64,000 nucleotides of DNA from Bifidobacterium longum subsp. infantis ATCC 15697 = JCM 1222 = DSM 20088. GTDB taxonomy: Bacteria; Actinomycetota; Actinomycetes; Actinomycetales; Bifidobacteriaceae. Made by a program: the position numbers and the translations under genes. The DNA lies in contig NC_017219.1 of assembly GCF_000269965.1 (NCBI RefSeq), positions 930,001-994,000 of the forward strand, read 5' to 3'. Positions 1 through 6,784 of this stretch are shown here, piece after piece (the first letter of the stretch is position 1; each line of letters starts with the position of its first letter). Below the pieces are notes generated by a model. That model did not search any database. It was not told the DNA's origin and saw only the letters and a list, made by a program, of their open reading frames with translations.

Positions 1-287
1 TCACTGTTATTGCTGCTGGTTTTGACCCCGTCGCCGCTCAAGATGACGACACTCAGAGCACGGTGACGCCGGTTGTGCCAACCGCCGCCGATCCTGCGAC
101 TCCCGTGGCACAGCCAGCTCCAGCACCGGCACCGGCTGCACAGCCCGCTGCCACTGCCCAACCGGCATTCACACCGGCTACCGGTGACTCCGCATCGTTG
201 CCTTTTGATGATCCGACTTCCGCTCATCCGAATATCGCCGTGAACGATCCGGCTGGCGATCTCGACATCCCTGACTTCCTGCGCTGA
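1..287 (+). CDS. ftsZ: Cell division protein FtsZ, C-terminal end (partial)
   Basis: The window opens inside this gene; the reading frame begins at base 3. The first visible residues, TVIAAGFDPV, are the last beta strand of the FtsZ C-terminal domain. They are followed by a Pro/Ala-rich disordered linker of about 70 residues and the conserved C-terminal peptide DIPDFLR, which in FtsZ proteins binds partners such as SepF. FtsZ is the tubulin-like GTPase that forms the cytokinetic Z ring at mid-cell. The gene ends 12 bases before sepF and is probably co-transcribed with it. The GTPase domain lies outside the window. A separate FtsZ-like fragment occurs at 17058. Confidence 0.95.
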   Translation, partial: TVIAAGFDPVAAQDDDTQSTVTPVVPTAADPATPVAQPAPAPAPAAQPAATAQPAFTPATGDSASLPFDDPTSAHPNIAVNDPAGDLDIPDFLR

Positions 288-299
288 AAGGATTGATCC

Positions 300-779
300 A
301 TGGCTGGGTTCATGAAAAACGCGATGTCCTATCTGGGCATGAGTGACGTTGTGGACGATGAGGACGACTACATCGAGGAGGACGAGGAGCAGAAGCCGGC
401 TTCGAAGTCCGCATTTGATTCCGACCATACGGTCACGCCGCTGGCGTCAACCACCGCGCCTGCCGCATCGTCGACTACCAAGCCGTTCCCCGGTGGCCGT
501 GTGAACAGAATCACCACCATCCATCCGAAGTCATATGAGGATGCTCAACTGGTCGGCCGCGCATTGCGTGACGGTGTTCCGGTCGTACTGAATCTCACCG
601 GTGTGGCCGAAGCCGTGGCATATCGCATCGTGGACTTCTCCGCCGGCGTGGTGTTCGGCGTGCGTGGTTCCCTCGAGCGTGTCACTCCGCGCGTGTTCCT
701 GTTGAGCCCGGCGCAGGTGAACATCAAGGTCGAAGAGCCGACAAAACCAGCCTCGGCACACGATTTGTTCGCTGACTGA
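300..779 (+). CDS. sepF: Cell division protein SepF
   Basis: SepF tethers FtsZ filaments to the membrane through an N-terminal amphipathic helix and a C-terminal dimerising domain; it is essential for division in actinobacteria, which lack FtsA. The 159-residue product starts MAGFMKNAMSYLGM, the expected amphipathic helix. An acidic, Ser/Thr/Pro-rich linker follows (about residues 18-65), then the SepF core from about residue 66 (RITTIHPKSYEDAQ, then VVLNLTGVAEAVAYRIVDF). The length is normal. An AAAGGA-like ribosome site precedes the ATG, and the gene follows ftsZ directly. A strong hairpin terminator lies downstream at 818-855. Confidence 0.95.
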   Translation: MAGFMKNAMSYLGMSDVVDDEDDYIEEDEEQKPASKSAFDSDHTVTPLASTTAPAASSTTKPFPGGRVNRITTIHPKSYEDAQLVGRALRDGVPVVLNLTGVAEAVAYRIVDFSAGVVFGVRGSLERVTPRVFLLSPAQVNIKVEEPTKPASAHDLFAD

Positions 780-817
780 CCGGTTCAGTAGTTTTCGCAT
801 TCGACGTTATATCGGTA

Positions 818-855
818 TTCGGCCGACTCCCAGCAAGGAGTCGGCCGATTCTTAT
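818..855 (+). terminator. Rho-independent terminator after ftsZ-sepF
   Basis: An 11-bp perfect inverted repeat (arms at 820-830 and 837-847, six-base loop) is followed by a T-rich stretch. It lies 40 bases after the sepF stop, so it probably closes the ftsZ-sepF transcription unit before the YggT gene. Confidence 0.85.
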
Positions 856-900
856 TGTGCTCCGAGCAAACTTTTCATGCGCGGTTGTTAGTCTGTCAGC

Positions 901-1203
901 ATGCTTTCCTTAGTGTTCTCTCTGATCGGCCGCATTCTTGCATGGCTCATTAACGCGTATATCACGGTTCTGTTCGTGCGCATGATTCTGGACTGGGTCT
1001 CCGTTCTCGCACGAAACTGGTATCCACGTGGTGTGGTGGCCCAGCTGATCAATATTGTGTATTCCATCACCGAACCCCCTCTGCGCTGGCTACGTCGCTA
1101 TATTCGCCCATTGCCGCTCGGTTCGATTTATCTTGATGTCAGCTTCATTGTGCTGTATTTTGCGCTGGTGGTACTGGAAAGTGTTGTTCTGATAGTGTTC
1201 TGA
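901..1203 (+). CDS. YggT family membrane protein
   Basis: This 100-residue hydrophobic protein has two predicted membrane segments (about residues 3-30 and 75-99) separated by a loop containing the family signature NIVYSITEPPLRWLRRYIRP. YggT proteins sit between sepF and divIVA in the division clusters of many Gram-positive bacteria and cyanobacteria. Their precise function is unclear; roles in nucleoid or ring positioning and in osmotic stress have been proposed. The start is an ATG about 45 bases after the preceding terminator. No strong Shine-Dalgarno sequence is visible, so the transcript may be leaderless or nearly so. Confidence 0.85.
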   Translation: MLSLVFSLIGRILAWLINAYITVLFVRMILDWVSVLARNWYPRGVVAQLINIVYSITEPPLRWLRRYIRPLPLGSIYLDVSFIVLYFALVVLESVVLIVF

Positions 1204-1342
1204 GGCCGTTTTTGACCCGCCGGAGGCATATATCTGGCATAAAAACCCACGTCGAATGTTCTGAAACGATGGGGTCGTGATAGCATTCTGACTTGAGACC
1301 AACGTAAGTGCGGGCGATGCCCCAAAGCGAGGTGCAAGATTT

Positions 1343-2722
1343 ATGGCTCTGTTGACGCCGAAGGATATTAAGGAGCACACCTTCCAGACTGTTCGATTCA
1401 AGGAAGGTTATGATGTCGACGAGGTCGATGACTTCCTTGATCAGGTCACGGAAACCGTCGAGGCTCTTGGACGTCAGGCGGTAGCCGGCGGTCAGGCCAC
1501 CCAGACTCTGGGTCCTGACGTGACCAACCTTAATGCGAAGATCTCCGATCTTACCGGTCAGGTGCAGCAACTCCAGTCGGAGAATGCTGGTTTGAAGAAC
1601 GCTGTGGCTCAGGCCCAGCAGGCCGCTCAGGCTGGCAATGATCAGGCGGCACAGCTTGCCTCTGCCAAGCTCAGCGAAGCCGAGGAATCCAACCGCGCGC
1701 TGTCCTCCCAGAATGAGCAGCTCAAGGGTCAGGTCGATCAGCTGAACGCTCAAATCGATCAGCTCACCGCCCAGGCCGCTCAGGCCTCCGGTAACCAGGA
1801 AGCCGTCGGCCAGCAGATCGCCGCCATTCAGCAGGAACGTGATCAGTTCCGCGCGGCCAACGAGGAGCTGTCCCGTCAGCTCGCCGCTGCTCAGCAGGAG
1901 GGTTCCGCCGCTCAGCAGCAGTCCGCTCAGATCGCTGAACTGTCTCGTCAGCTCGAAGAAGCCAAGCAGCGTGAAAACCAGCTTCGTGCCCAGGTTTCCA
2001 AGGTCGAGCCGAGCACTGAGACCGGTTCTCTGCAGAAGATCGCTGGCGTCGCTTCCATGCCGGGCACCGAGCCCGAGCGCGCCACCGCCATGCTGACCCT
2101 GGCTATGCAGCTGCACGATCAGTACGTGGAGAAGGGCAAGAACAAGGCCAAGGAAATCACCGAGGCCAGCCAGAACAAGTACAACGATTTGGTCACCAAG
2201 GCCAACAACTACTCCGAGCGTACCCGCTCCGAGGCCGACGACTACTCCACTCGTACTCGTTCCGACGCCGACACCTATTCGGATCGTACCCGCTCCGAGG
2301 CCGACGCTTACCGTGACCAGATTCACGCGGATGCCGAGACCTACTCCCAGAACACCCGTTCTGAGGCCGACGCATACTCCGTCAAGACTCGTCAGGATGC
2401 GGACAACTACTCCAAGTCTCAGCACGATGACGCTGACAACTACGAGAAGGAAGTGCAGCAGCGTGCCGCCGAGTACGACAAGAACACTCGTTCCGCAGCT
2501 GATGCGTACGACAAGAACACCCGCTCTGCAGCCGATACGTATGCCGAGCAGGTGCGCGACAACCTTCAGGCTCAGTCCAAGGTCGTCGAGGGCAACATCC
2601 AGAGCCTCAAGCAGTTCGAGACTGAATACCGCGCCCGCCTCACCGAGTACCTCGGCCAGCTGGCATCGCAGGTTTCCGAGTCGAACAACTACGTCGACCA
2701 GACCTCGTCCAAGACCAACTGA
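1343..2722 (+). CDS. DivIVA (Wag31-like) polar coiled-coil protein with a hendecad repeat tract
   Basis: DivIVA/Wag31 proteins bind negatively curved membrane at poles and septa and, in actinobacteria, recruit the polar growth machinery. The N-terminus (LTPKDIKEHTFQTVRF, then EGYDVDEVDDFLDQV) is the canonical lipid-binding DivIVA domain. A Gln/Ala-rich coiled coil follows to about residue 230. Residues 290-399 are ten consecutive 11-residue units, each starting with Tyr, of the type Y-S-x-R-T-R-S-x-A-D-x. At 459 residues it is much longer than typical DivIVA (about 160-270), the extra length being this repeat tract and its extended coil. GAGGTG precedes the ATG. It is followed closely by lspA. 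Confidence 0.93.
   Translation: MALLTPKDIKEHTFQTVRFKEGYDVDEVDDFLDQVTETVEALGRQAVAGGQATQTLGPDVTNLNAKISDLTGQVQQLQSENAGLKNAVAQAQQAAQAGNDQAAQLASAKLSEAEESNRALSSQNEQLKGQVDQLNAQIDQLTAQAAQASGNQEAVGQQIAAIQQERDQFRAANEELSRQLAAAQQEGSAAQQQSAQIAELSRQLEEAKQRENQLRAQVSKVEPSTETGSLQKIAGVASMPGTEPERATAMLTLAMQLHDQYVEKGKNKAKEITEASQNKYNDLVTKANNYSERTRSEADDYSTRTRSDADTYSDRTRSEADAYRDQIHADAETYSQNTRSEADAYSVKTRQDADNYSKSQHDDADNYEKEVQQRAAEYDKNTRSAADAYDKNTRSAADTYAEQVRDNLQAQSKVVEGNIQSLKQFETEYRARLTEYLGQLASQVSESNNYVDQTSSKTN
2210..2539 (+). repeat. Ten tandem 33-bp coding repeats in the DivIVA gene
   Basis: The stretch encodes residues 290-399 of the DivIVA protein as ten 11-residue units with no insertions. Tyr is at position 1 of every unit, usually followed by (S/D)x(R/N)TRSxAD. 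The units are diverged at DNA level, so this is an old protein-level repeat and not a recent slippage array. A period of 11 fits a hendecad coiled coil. Confidence 0.9.
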
Positions 2723-2743
2723 GCGTAGGCAGGTACAGGTCGT

Positions 2744-3292
2744 ATGACGAACCAACAGGGACGGCTGCGCACTCGCGTGGCCGTCTTTGCATGTGTGGCC
2801 GCGGCTGCGCTGATTGTCGATCAGCTCACCAAGGCTTGGGCGATGGCCGCGTTATCCAACGGTCAGACCATTCGCGTGATTCCCGGACTGCTGTCCTTCA
2901 CCTTGGTGCGTAATCCGGGCGCGTCCTTGGGCATGGGGTCAGGCGCTACTTGGGTAATCAGTCTGTTGGCCGTTGTGGCTTGCGTGGCCCTTGCTGTGGC
3001 TGGGGTGCGCACTATCTCCATGAAATGGTCGGTGGCGCTTTCTTTCGCGTTTGCAGGCGCTCTGGGCAACCTGATTGACCGTGTTATGTACGCTGACGGC
3101 TTCCTCAACGGCAAAGTGGTGGATTTCCTTAACTATGGCTGGTCCGTTGGCAATGTGGCGGATATCTATCTGGTAGTCGCCGGTGTGGTCCTGGTGATTC
3201 TGATTCTTATGGGGGAGCCGTTCTCCCACAAGGATCTTATCGAGCAATCCGACGAATCCCTACAGTCTGAGCCGGAGGCGGACGCCAAGTAA
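2744..3292 (+). CDS. lspA: Lipoprotein signal peptidase LspA
   Basis: LspA is the membrane aspartic protease that removes signal peptides from prolipoproteins after lipid modification of the lipobox cysteine. The 182-residue protein has four membrane segments and the family motifs in order: D26 in VDQLTK, VRNPGA (N57), GALGNLIDR with catalytic D112, and VGNVADIYL with catalytic D140. Length is normal, with a short hydrophilic tail. Its TAA stop overlaps the ATG of the downstream pseudouridine synthase by one base, so the two are translationally coupled. This lspA-rluD pairing is common in bacteria. Confidence 0.96.
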   Translation: MTNQQGRLRTRVAVFACVAAAALIVDQLTKAWAMAALSNGQTIRVIPGLLSFTLVRNPGASLGMGSGATWVISLLAVVACVALAVAGVRTISMKWSVALSFAFAGALGNLIDRVMYADGFLNGKVVDFLNYGWSVGNVADIYLVVAGVVLVILILMGEPFSHKDLIEQSDESLQSEPEADAK

Positions 3293-4254
3293 TGAGTCGA
3301 ATGGTCCCTGCTCCCGATGCATTGGTGGGTAAGCGTTTCGACGTAGCCGTGGCCAAAATGCTGGGTATTTCACGATCTAAAGCCGCCGATCTGGTTGACT
3401 CCGGACAGGCGCGCGTTTTAGGGCGTGAAGTTGCGCGGTCCAGCACGTTGCAGGCGGGGGAGACCGTCGAATTTGATTTGGCGGAGGAACAGGCCGGGCC
3501 TGAGCCTATCGCAACTGATATGGCTGTTGTCTACGAAGATGATGATGTCATCGTAGTCGATAAGCCTGTAGGCGTGGCGGCGCATGCCTCGGTTGGCTGG
3601 ACCGGTCCCACGGTATTGGGATCGTTGCGTGATCGTGGCGTGCATATCGCTTCCTATGGTGCGGCCGGGCGTGAAGGCATTGTTTCTCGCCTTGATGTAG
3701 GCACTTCCGGCTTGATGTTGGTGTGCAAGTCCGACCTTGCGTACACCGAGATGCGTCGGCAGTTCGCCGAGCATGAGGTAAAGAAAACCTATCATGCGCT
3801 CGTGCAGGGCGGTCTTAAAGAGAACAAAGCGACCATTGAGGCACCGATCGGGCGCGCCAAAGTGTCCGATTTCCGCTTCTGCGTGACTCCGGCCGGCAAA
3901 CCGGCCGTTACGCATTGGGATGTGTTGGAGCGTTTCGGCCATGAGGCCACACTGGTATCCGTGAATCTGGAGACCGGACGTACCCATCAGATTCGCGTGC
4001 ATTTCTCCTCGATTGGGCATCCTCTGTGCGGCGACCCCATGTATGGTGCCAATCCGGTGCTGTCTGAAGCTTTGGGACTTGACCGGCAGTGGCTGCACGC
4101 CATGAAGCTCGAATTCCGCCATCCTCGCACCCGCGTCTGGACCACGGTCCGGTCCCAGTACCCGGCCGACCTGGCCGCCGCCCTCGATGCCATGCGTGCC
4201 CGTCACATCGAACCCGCTGAACCTGCCGAGCATGCCGAAGTTCTGGTGGACTAA
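3292..4254 (+). CDS. RluD-family 23S rRNA pseudouridine synthase
   Basis: RluA/RluD-family enzymes isomerise specific uridines to pseudouridine, usually in 23S rRNA. The 320-residue protein has an N-terminal S4 RNA-binding domain (about residues 1-62: GKRFDVAVAKMLGISRSKAA) and a catalytic domain with the nucleophile D135 in SRLDVGTSG. Other family motifs are VDKPVGVAAHAS and LETGRTHQIRVH. The common HRLD reads SRLD here. The start overlaps the lspA stop. The exact target, RluD-like or otherwise, cannot be assigned from sequence alone. Confidence 0.93.
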   Translation: MSRMVPAPDALVGKRFDVAVAKMLGISRSKAADLVDSGQARVLGREVARSSTLQAGETVEFDLAEEQAGPEPIATDMAVVYEDDDVIVVDKPVGVAAHASVGWTGPTVLGSLRDRGVHIASYGAAGREGIVSRLDVGTSGLMLVCKSDLAYTEMRRQFAEHEVKKTYHALVQGGLKENKATIEAPIGRAKVSDFRFCVTPAGKPAVTHWDVLERFGHEATLVSVNLETGRTHQIRVHFSSIGHPLCGDPMYGANPVLSEALGLDRQWLHAMKLEFRHPRTRVWTTVRSQYPADLAAALDAMRARHIEPAEPAEHAEVLVD

Positions 4255-4709
4255 TTCCGCAACGTGTGCATCATGCGTTTTAATATTTAGATTCAGTTCC
4301 AGCCTCGCCGGATTCATCCCAGAATAACGAGAGATCGGTCATGATGGCTCTCCGTCATGACCATACCCCAAGTGACTGCGGATGCTGAGTACGAGTATTC
4401 GTGGCCGTCATCAATCGATGGTGGTCATTGGGATTCGCGCCATGTACTACGCAGTATGTTGTACGCTCTGCCTGGCTGTTGAACGAAGTCCACAAGAAAC
4501 AGTAGATACTAGGGCGGCCAGCGGATTAGCAAGACATCGGTTGGTGAGGACTGCTGACATTGAACTCCGACGGATGAATTGAATACTCATATGGTATCCG
4601 ATTCTGAACAATTGAGTGGGGGCGTTGATGGTTGCCATCGTTTGAGCTGGCTAAATGCGATTTCGCGCCACGCTGTTTCAACAACGGTAACAACAGCTAC
4701 AGTTGAACT
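4255..4709. other. 455-bp intergenic region without a convincing gene
   Basis: The only notable structure is an 8-bp perfect inverted repeat (4337-4344 and 4355-4362, ten-base loop) about 80 bases after the pseudouridine synthase, possibly a terminator, although no T-run follows. Short open frames occur (for example 4382-4582) but have no good ribosome site or recognisable product. The rest is A+T-richer than the flanking genes and may include the promoter of the YihY gene. Confidence 0.6.
4337..4362 (+). terminator. Candidate hairpin downstream of the rluD-type gene
   Basis: Arms GGTCATGA and TCATGACC flank a ten-base loop. The position suits a terminator or mRNA-stabilising stem, but the missing U-tract keeps the assignment weak. 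Confidence 0.45.
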
Positions 4710-5576
4710 ATGCATGGGTTGAAGAGTGCGATTGACAGGGGAGCGGACGCGTGGGCGCGTTCGCTGCCTGGGCGCGTGCTCGACCGGTATGTGTCGCGGC
4801 GCGGCCCCCTGCTGGCGAATGGTCTGGCATATGGTCTGCTGTTCGCCTTTTTTGCCGGCGTCTGGATTGCGGTGAGCGTGTTCGGCCTTATCATGGTCGG
4901 CAACATTGATTGGCAGCAGATGCTGATTGACGCGGTGCGTGAAGTCATTCCCGGTGTGGCCGACTCGTTTCTGACGTCTTCCGCGCTAGGCGCCATGTCA
5001 AGCGCATTGACGTGGACCGGTCTGGCCACGTTGGCCATATTCTGGTGGACAGTGACCGGCTGGATGAACTCGCTGCGCCACGCCGTACGGGCCATGTTCG
5101 ACGACTGCGGCGACGAGCTCAATATCGTCGTCGCAAGGTTACGCGATACGCTTGCCGCCATCGCCATCGCAATACTGTTCATTCTTTCGACCGCGGCCGG
5201 TACGGTGTCCGGCGGCATCGTACGCCGACTGCTGCAATGGGGCGGCATCCCCAGCAGTTCGTTGCCCGGCATCGTGCTTTTGGAGATGACCGGTTTCGGT
5301 ACCGGTGTCGCGCTGAATTTCGCGTTGTTCATGTTGCTGCTGCGCGTGGTCTCCCACATCAAAGCCGGACGATTCACGATACTCGGCGCGTTACTGGGAT
5401 CTCTGACGGTTTCCGCAATGCAGCTTCTCGGTGCGCGACTATTAGCCGGAGCCTCCCGGAATCCGATGCTTGCCCCGTTCGCCGCGTTGATCGGCGTGCT
5501 CATTTGGTTCAACCTCGTCGCCCAGGTCATTTTGCTCTGTGCCGCCCTCATTGCCGAGTGCCGACAAAAGAGCTGA
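4710..5576 (+). CDS. YihY/BrkB family inner membrane protein
   Basis: This 288-residue polytopic protein has about six hydrophobic segments and the family pattern: an N-terminal LANGLAYGLLFAFFAGVWIA segment, then TWTGLATLAIFWWTVTGWMN, a central amphipathic region (RHAVRAMFDD), and a C-terminal segment with PFAALIGVLIWFNLVAQVIL. The family was once misannotated as ribonuclease BN; its real function is unknown and a transporter or envelope role is usually assumed. No Shine-Dalgarno is evident before the ATG, so the mRNA may be leaderless. It converges with the WYL regulator gene, 27 bases away. Confidence 0.88.
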   Translation: MHGLKSAIDRGADAWARSLPGRVLDRYVSRRGPLLANGLAYGLLFAFFAGVWIAVSVFGLIMVGNIDWQQMLIDAVREVIPGVADSFLTSSALGAMSSALTWTGLATLAIFWWTVTGWMNSLRHAVRAMFDDCGDELNIVVARLRDTLAAIAIAILFILSTAAGTVSGGIVRRLLQWGGIPSSSLPGIVLLEMTGFGTGVALNFALFMLLLRVVSHIKAGRFTILGALLGSLTVSAMQLLGARLLAGASRNPMLAPFAALIGVLIWFNLVAQVILLCAALIAECRQKS

Positions 5577-5603
5577 GCGTTGGTGAGAATATAGCGGGAC
5601 TAG

Positions 5604-6653
5604 CTAGTCTCGATACTTTTCTAGCAAAGATTCGCCAGTATCTCGCAGCATAATGCGTAAGGATTGTGGTTCAAGGACTTCAATGAGGCGCGAATCGGCA
5701 TATTGCAATGCCCACCACAAGGTCGCTAATTCGTTGGCCATGATATGCACGTCGTATTCGTTGGCGCTGATTTGAGTGACCTTGGCGTTGTCGAACCAGT
5801 CGTACAAGGGCTCCAGCGTGCCGGTAATACGCAGGTGAATCGGTACTGCTGCGCCGTCCATGGGGTAAGGGCGTTCGTCCATATGCTCTTCGATGTTGAA
5901 CGGCGTTCCCGGAATCGGACTGAAGCTATCCAGTGAGCGATTGAGCGCATGATCAGTCTCCTCGACGTAAAGGTTGCGGAAACGTTCTACGTGCAGATAC
6001 GAGAGACTGTCATGCTGATGCATGTGGCAAATCAGATAGTATTTGTTGTTCTTGTACATCAGATGGTACGGATCGGCTTGGTATTCTTTGATTTCACCCG
6101 CATTGTCGCGGCGAGGAACCAGATTGCCATCAATGTCATAGGTGCAGTAACGGAATCGAATTACTCGTTCGTGTTCGATGGCATCGTTGAGCATTTCGAT
6201 ATTGTTGAGAAACTCGGTGTTGTAATTCTTTGGCGTAGTGAGCTGCCTCAGACCGCGCAATTGGCCCGACTTGCCCGCGAACGTATAGATTTTGGCGATA
6301 AGGTCGCTCAGATATTCGCTGTCAGACCGTGATATTACCGCGCCGTCCGCAAGCAGACGCATCTGGGCCGTATCAAACACCGGTTCAATGTACCATCCCG
6401 GCTTTGGATCAGCGCTTTCAGCAGAGAGCAGGTCTCGACGCTCCAGATGCTCCACCCGACGGCCGAATGGTTGCATGTCACGCAACGCCTTGAGATGCCC
6501 TCGTACGGTCTTTTCCGAAACGCTGATGCGCTTGCTGATCTCAGTGGCAGTAATCCCGTGCTCGCGGTCTGTATGCGCATCCAGCAGTTCGAGAATCTCG
6601 ATGACAATCTGCGCAGTGGAAGGTGTTGCTTGTTGCGATGAGACGGCCATCAT
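5604..6653 (-). CDS. WYL-domain transcriptional regulator
   Basis: The 349-residue protein has an N-terminal helix-turn-helix (about residues 12-60; ITATEISKRISVSEKTVRGH) and a C-terminal WYL domain. The WYL domain shows the expected Arg/Tyr clusters: RVIRFRYCTYD, EYQADPYHLMYKNNKYYLIC and LHVERFRNLYV. WYL domains bind nucleic-acid or nucleotide ligands and often control DNA-repair, DNA-uptake or phage-defence genes. It is transcribed divergently from the degenerate dnaE/rexBA block, with 131 bp between the two start codons, so it is the obvious candidate regulator of that block. The start could be either of two adjacent ATGs (6653 or 6650). Confidence 0.88.
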   Translation of the reverse strand: MMAVSSQQATPSTAQIVIEILELLDAHTDREHGITATEISKRISVSEKTVRGHLKALRDMQPFGRRVEHLERRDLLSAESADPKPGWYIEPVFDTAQMRLLADGAVISRSDSEYLSDLIAKIYTFAGKSGQLRGLRQLTTPKNYNTEFLNNIEMLNDAIEHERVIRFRYCTYDIDGNLVPRRDNAGEIKEYQADPYHLMYKNNKYYLICHMHQHDSLSYLHVERFRNLYVEETDHALNRSLDSFSPIPGTPFNIEEHMDERPYPMDGAAVPIHLRITGTLEPLYDWFDNAKVTQISANEYDVHIMANELATLWWALQYADSRLIEVLEPQSLRIMLRDTGESLLEKYRD

Positions 6654-6743
6654 GTTCCTCTCGCTGAGTATCGAGACTGCTTCAAGAACCAGTAGATAAT
6701 TACCGTTGATTGTAGCGCGGCAGGAAACTGAACATGCAGCCGA

Positions 6744-6755
6744 TTCGAATTCGAA
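6744..6755. promoter_or_regulatory. 12-bp perfect palindrome in the divergent WYL/dnaE-like promoter region
   Basis: The sequence TTCGAATTCGAA is fully self-complementary. It lies in the 131-bp divergent region, 13 bases before the GGAGG ribosome site of the dnaE-like gene. It is a reasonable operator candidate for the adjacent WYL regulator. It resembles, but does not match, the actinobacterial LexA box (TCGAAC-N4-GTTCGA), because the central spacer is missing. Confidence 0.4.
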
Positions 6756-6784
6756 GCAACCATGACTATGGAGGCGGTGCTCTT

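Noticed and set aside
2210-2539. Regular 33-bp repeats as a possible CRISPR array
   Set aside because: The repeats are contiguous without spacers, lie in frame and encode the DivIVA coiled coil. No CRISPR array or cas gene was seen anywhere in the window.
1145-2755. 536-codon open frame antisense to divIVA
   Set aside because: It is the reverse-strand shadow of a codon-biased repetitive gene; the product is a low-complexity Leu/Gly/Val string with no recognisable domain.
4382-4582. 66-codon ORF in the gap after the rluD-type gene
   Set aside because: No ribosome site, odd Arg/Cys-rich composition and no recognisable similarity.
6744-6755. LexA (SOS) box in front of the dnaE-like/rexBA block
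   Set aside because: The palindrome lacks the four-base centre of the actinobacterial consensus; I found no convincing SOS box upstream of rexB or mini-FtsZ either, so LexA control is only a possibility.
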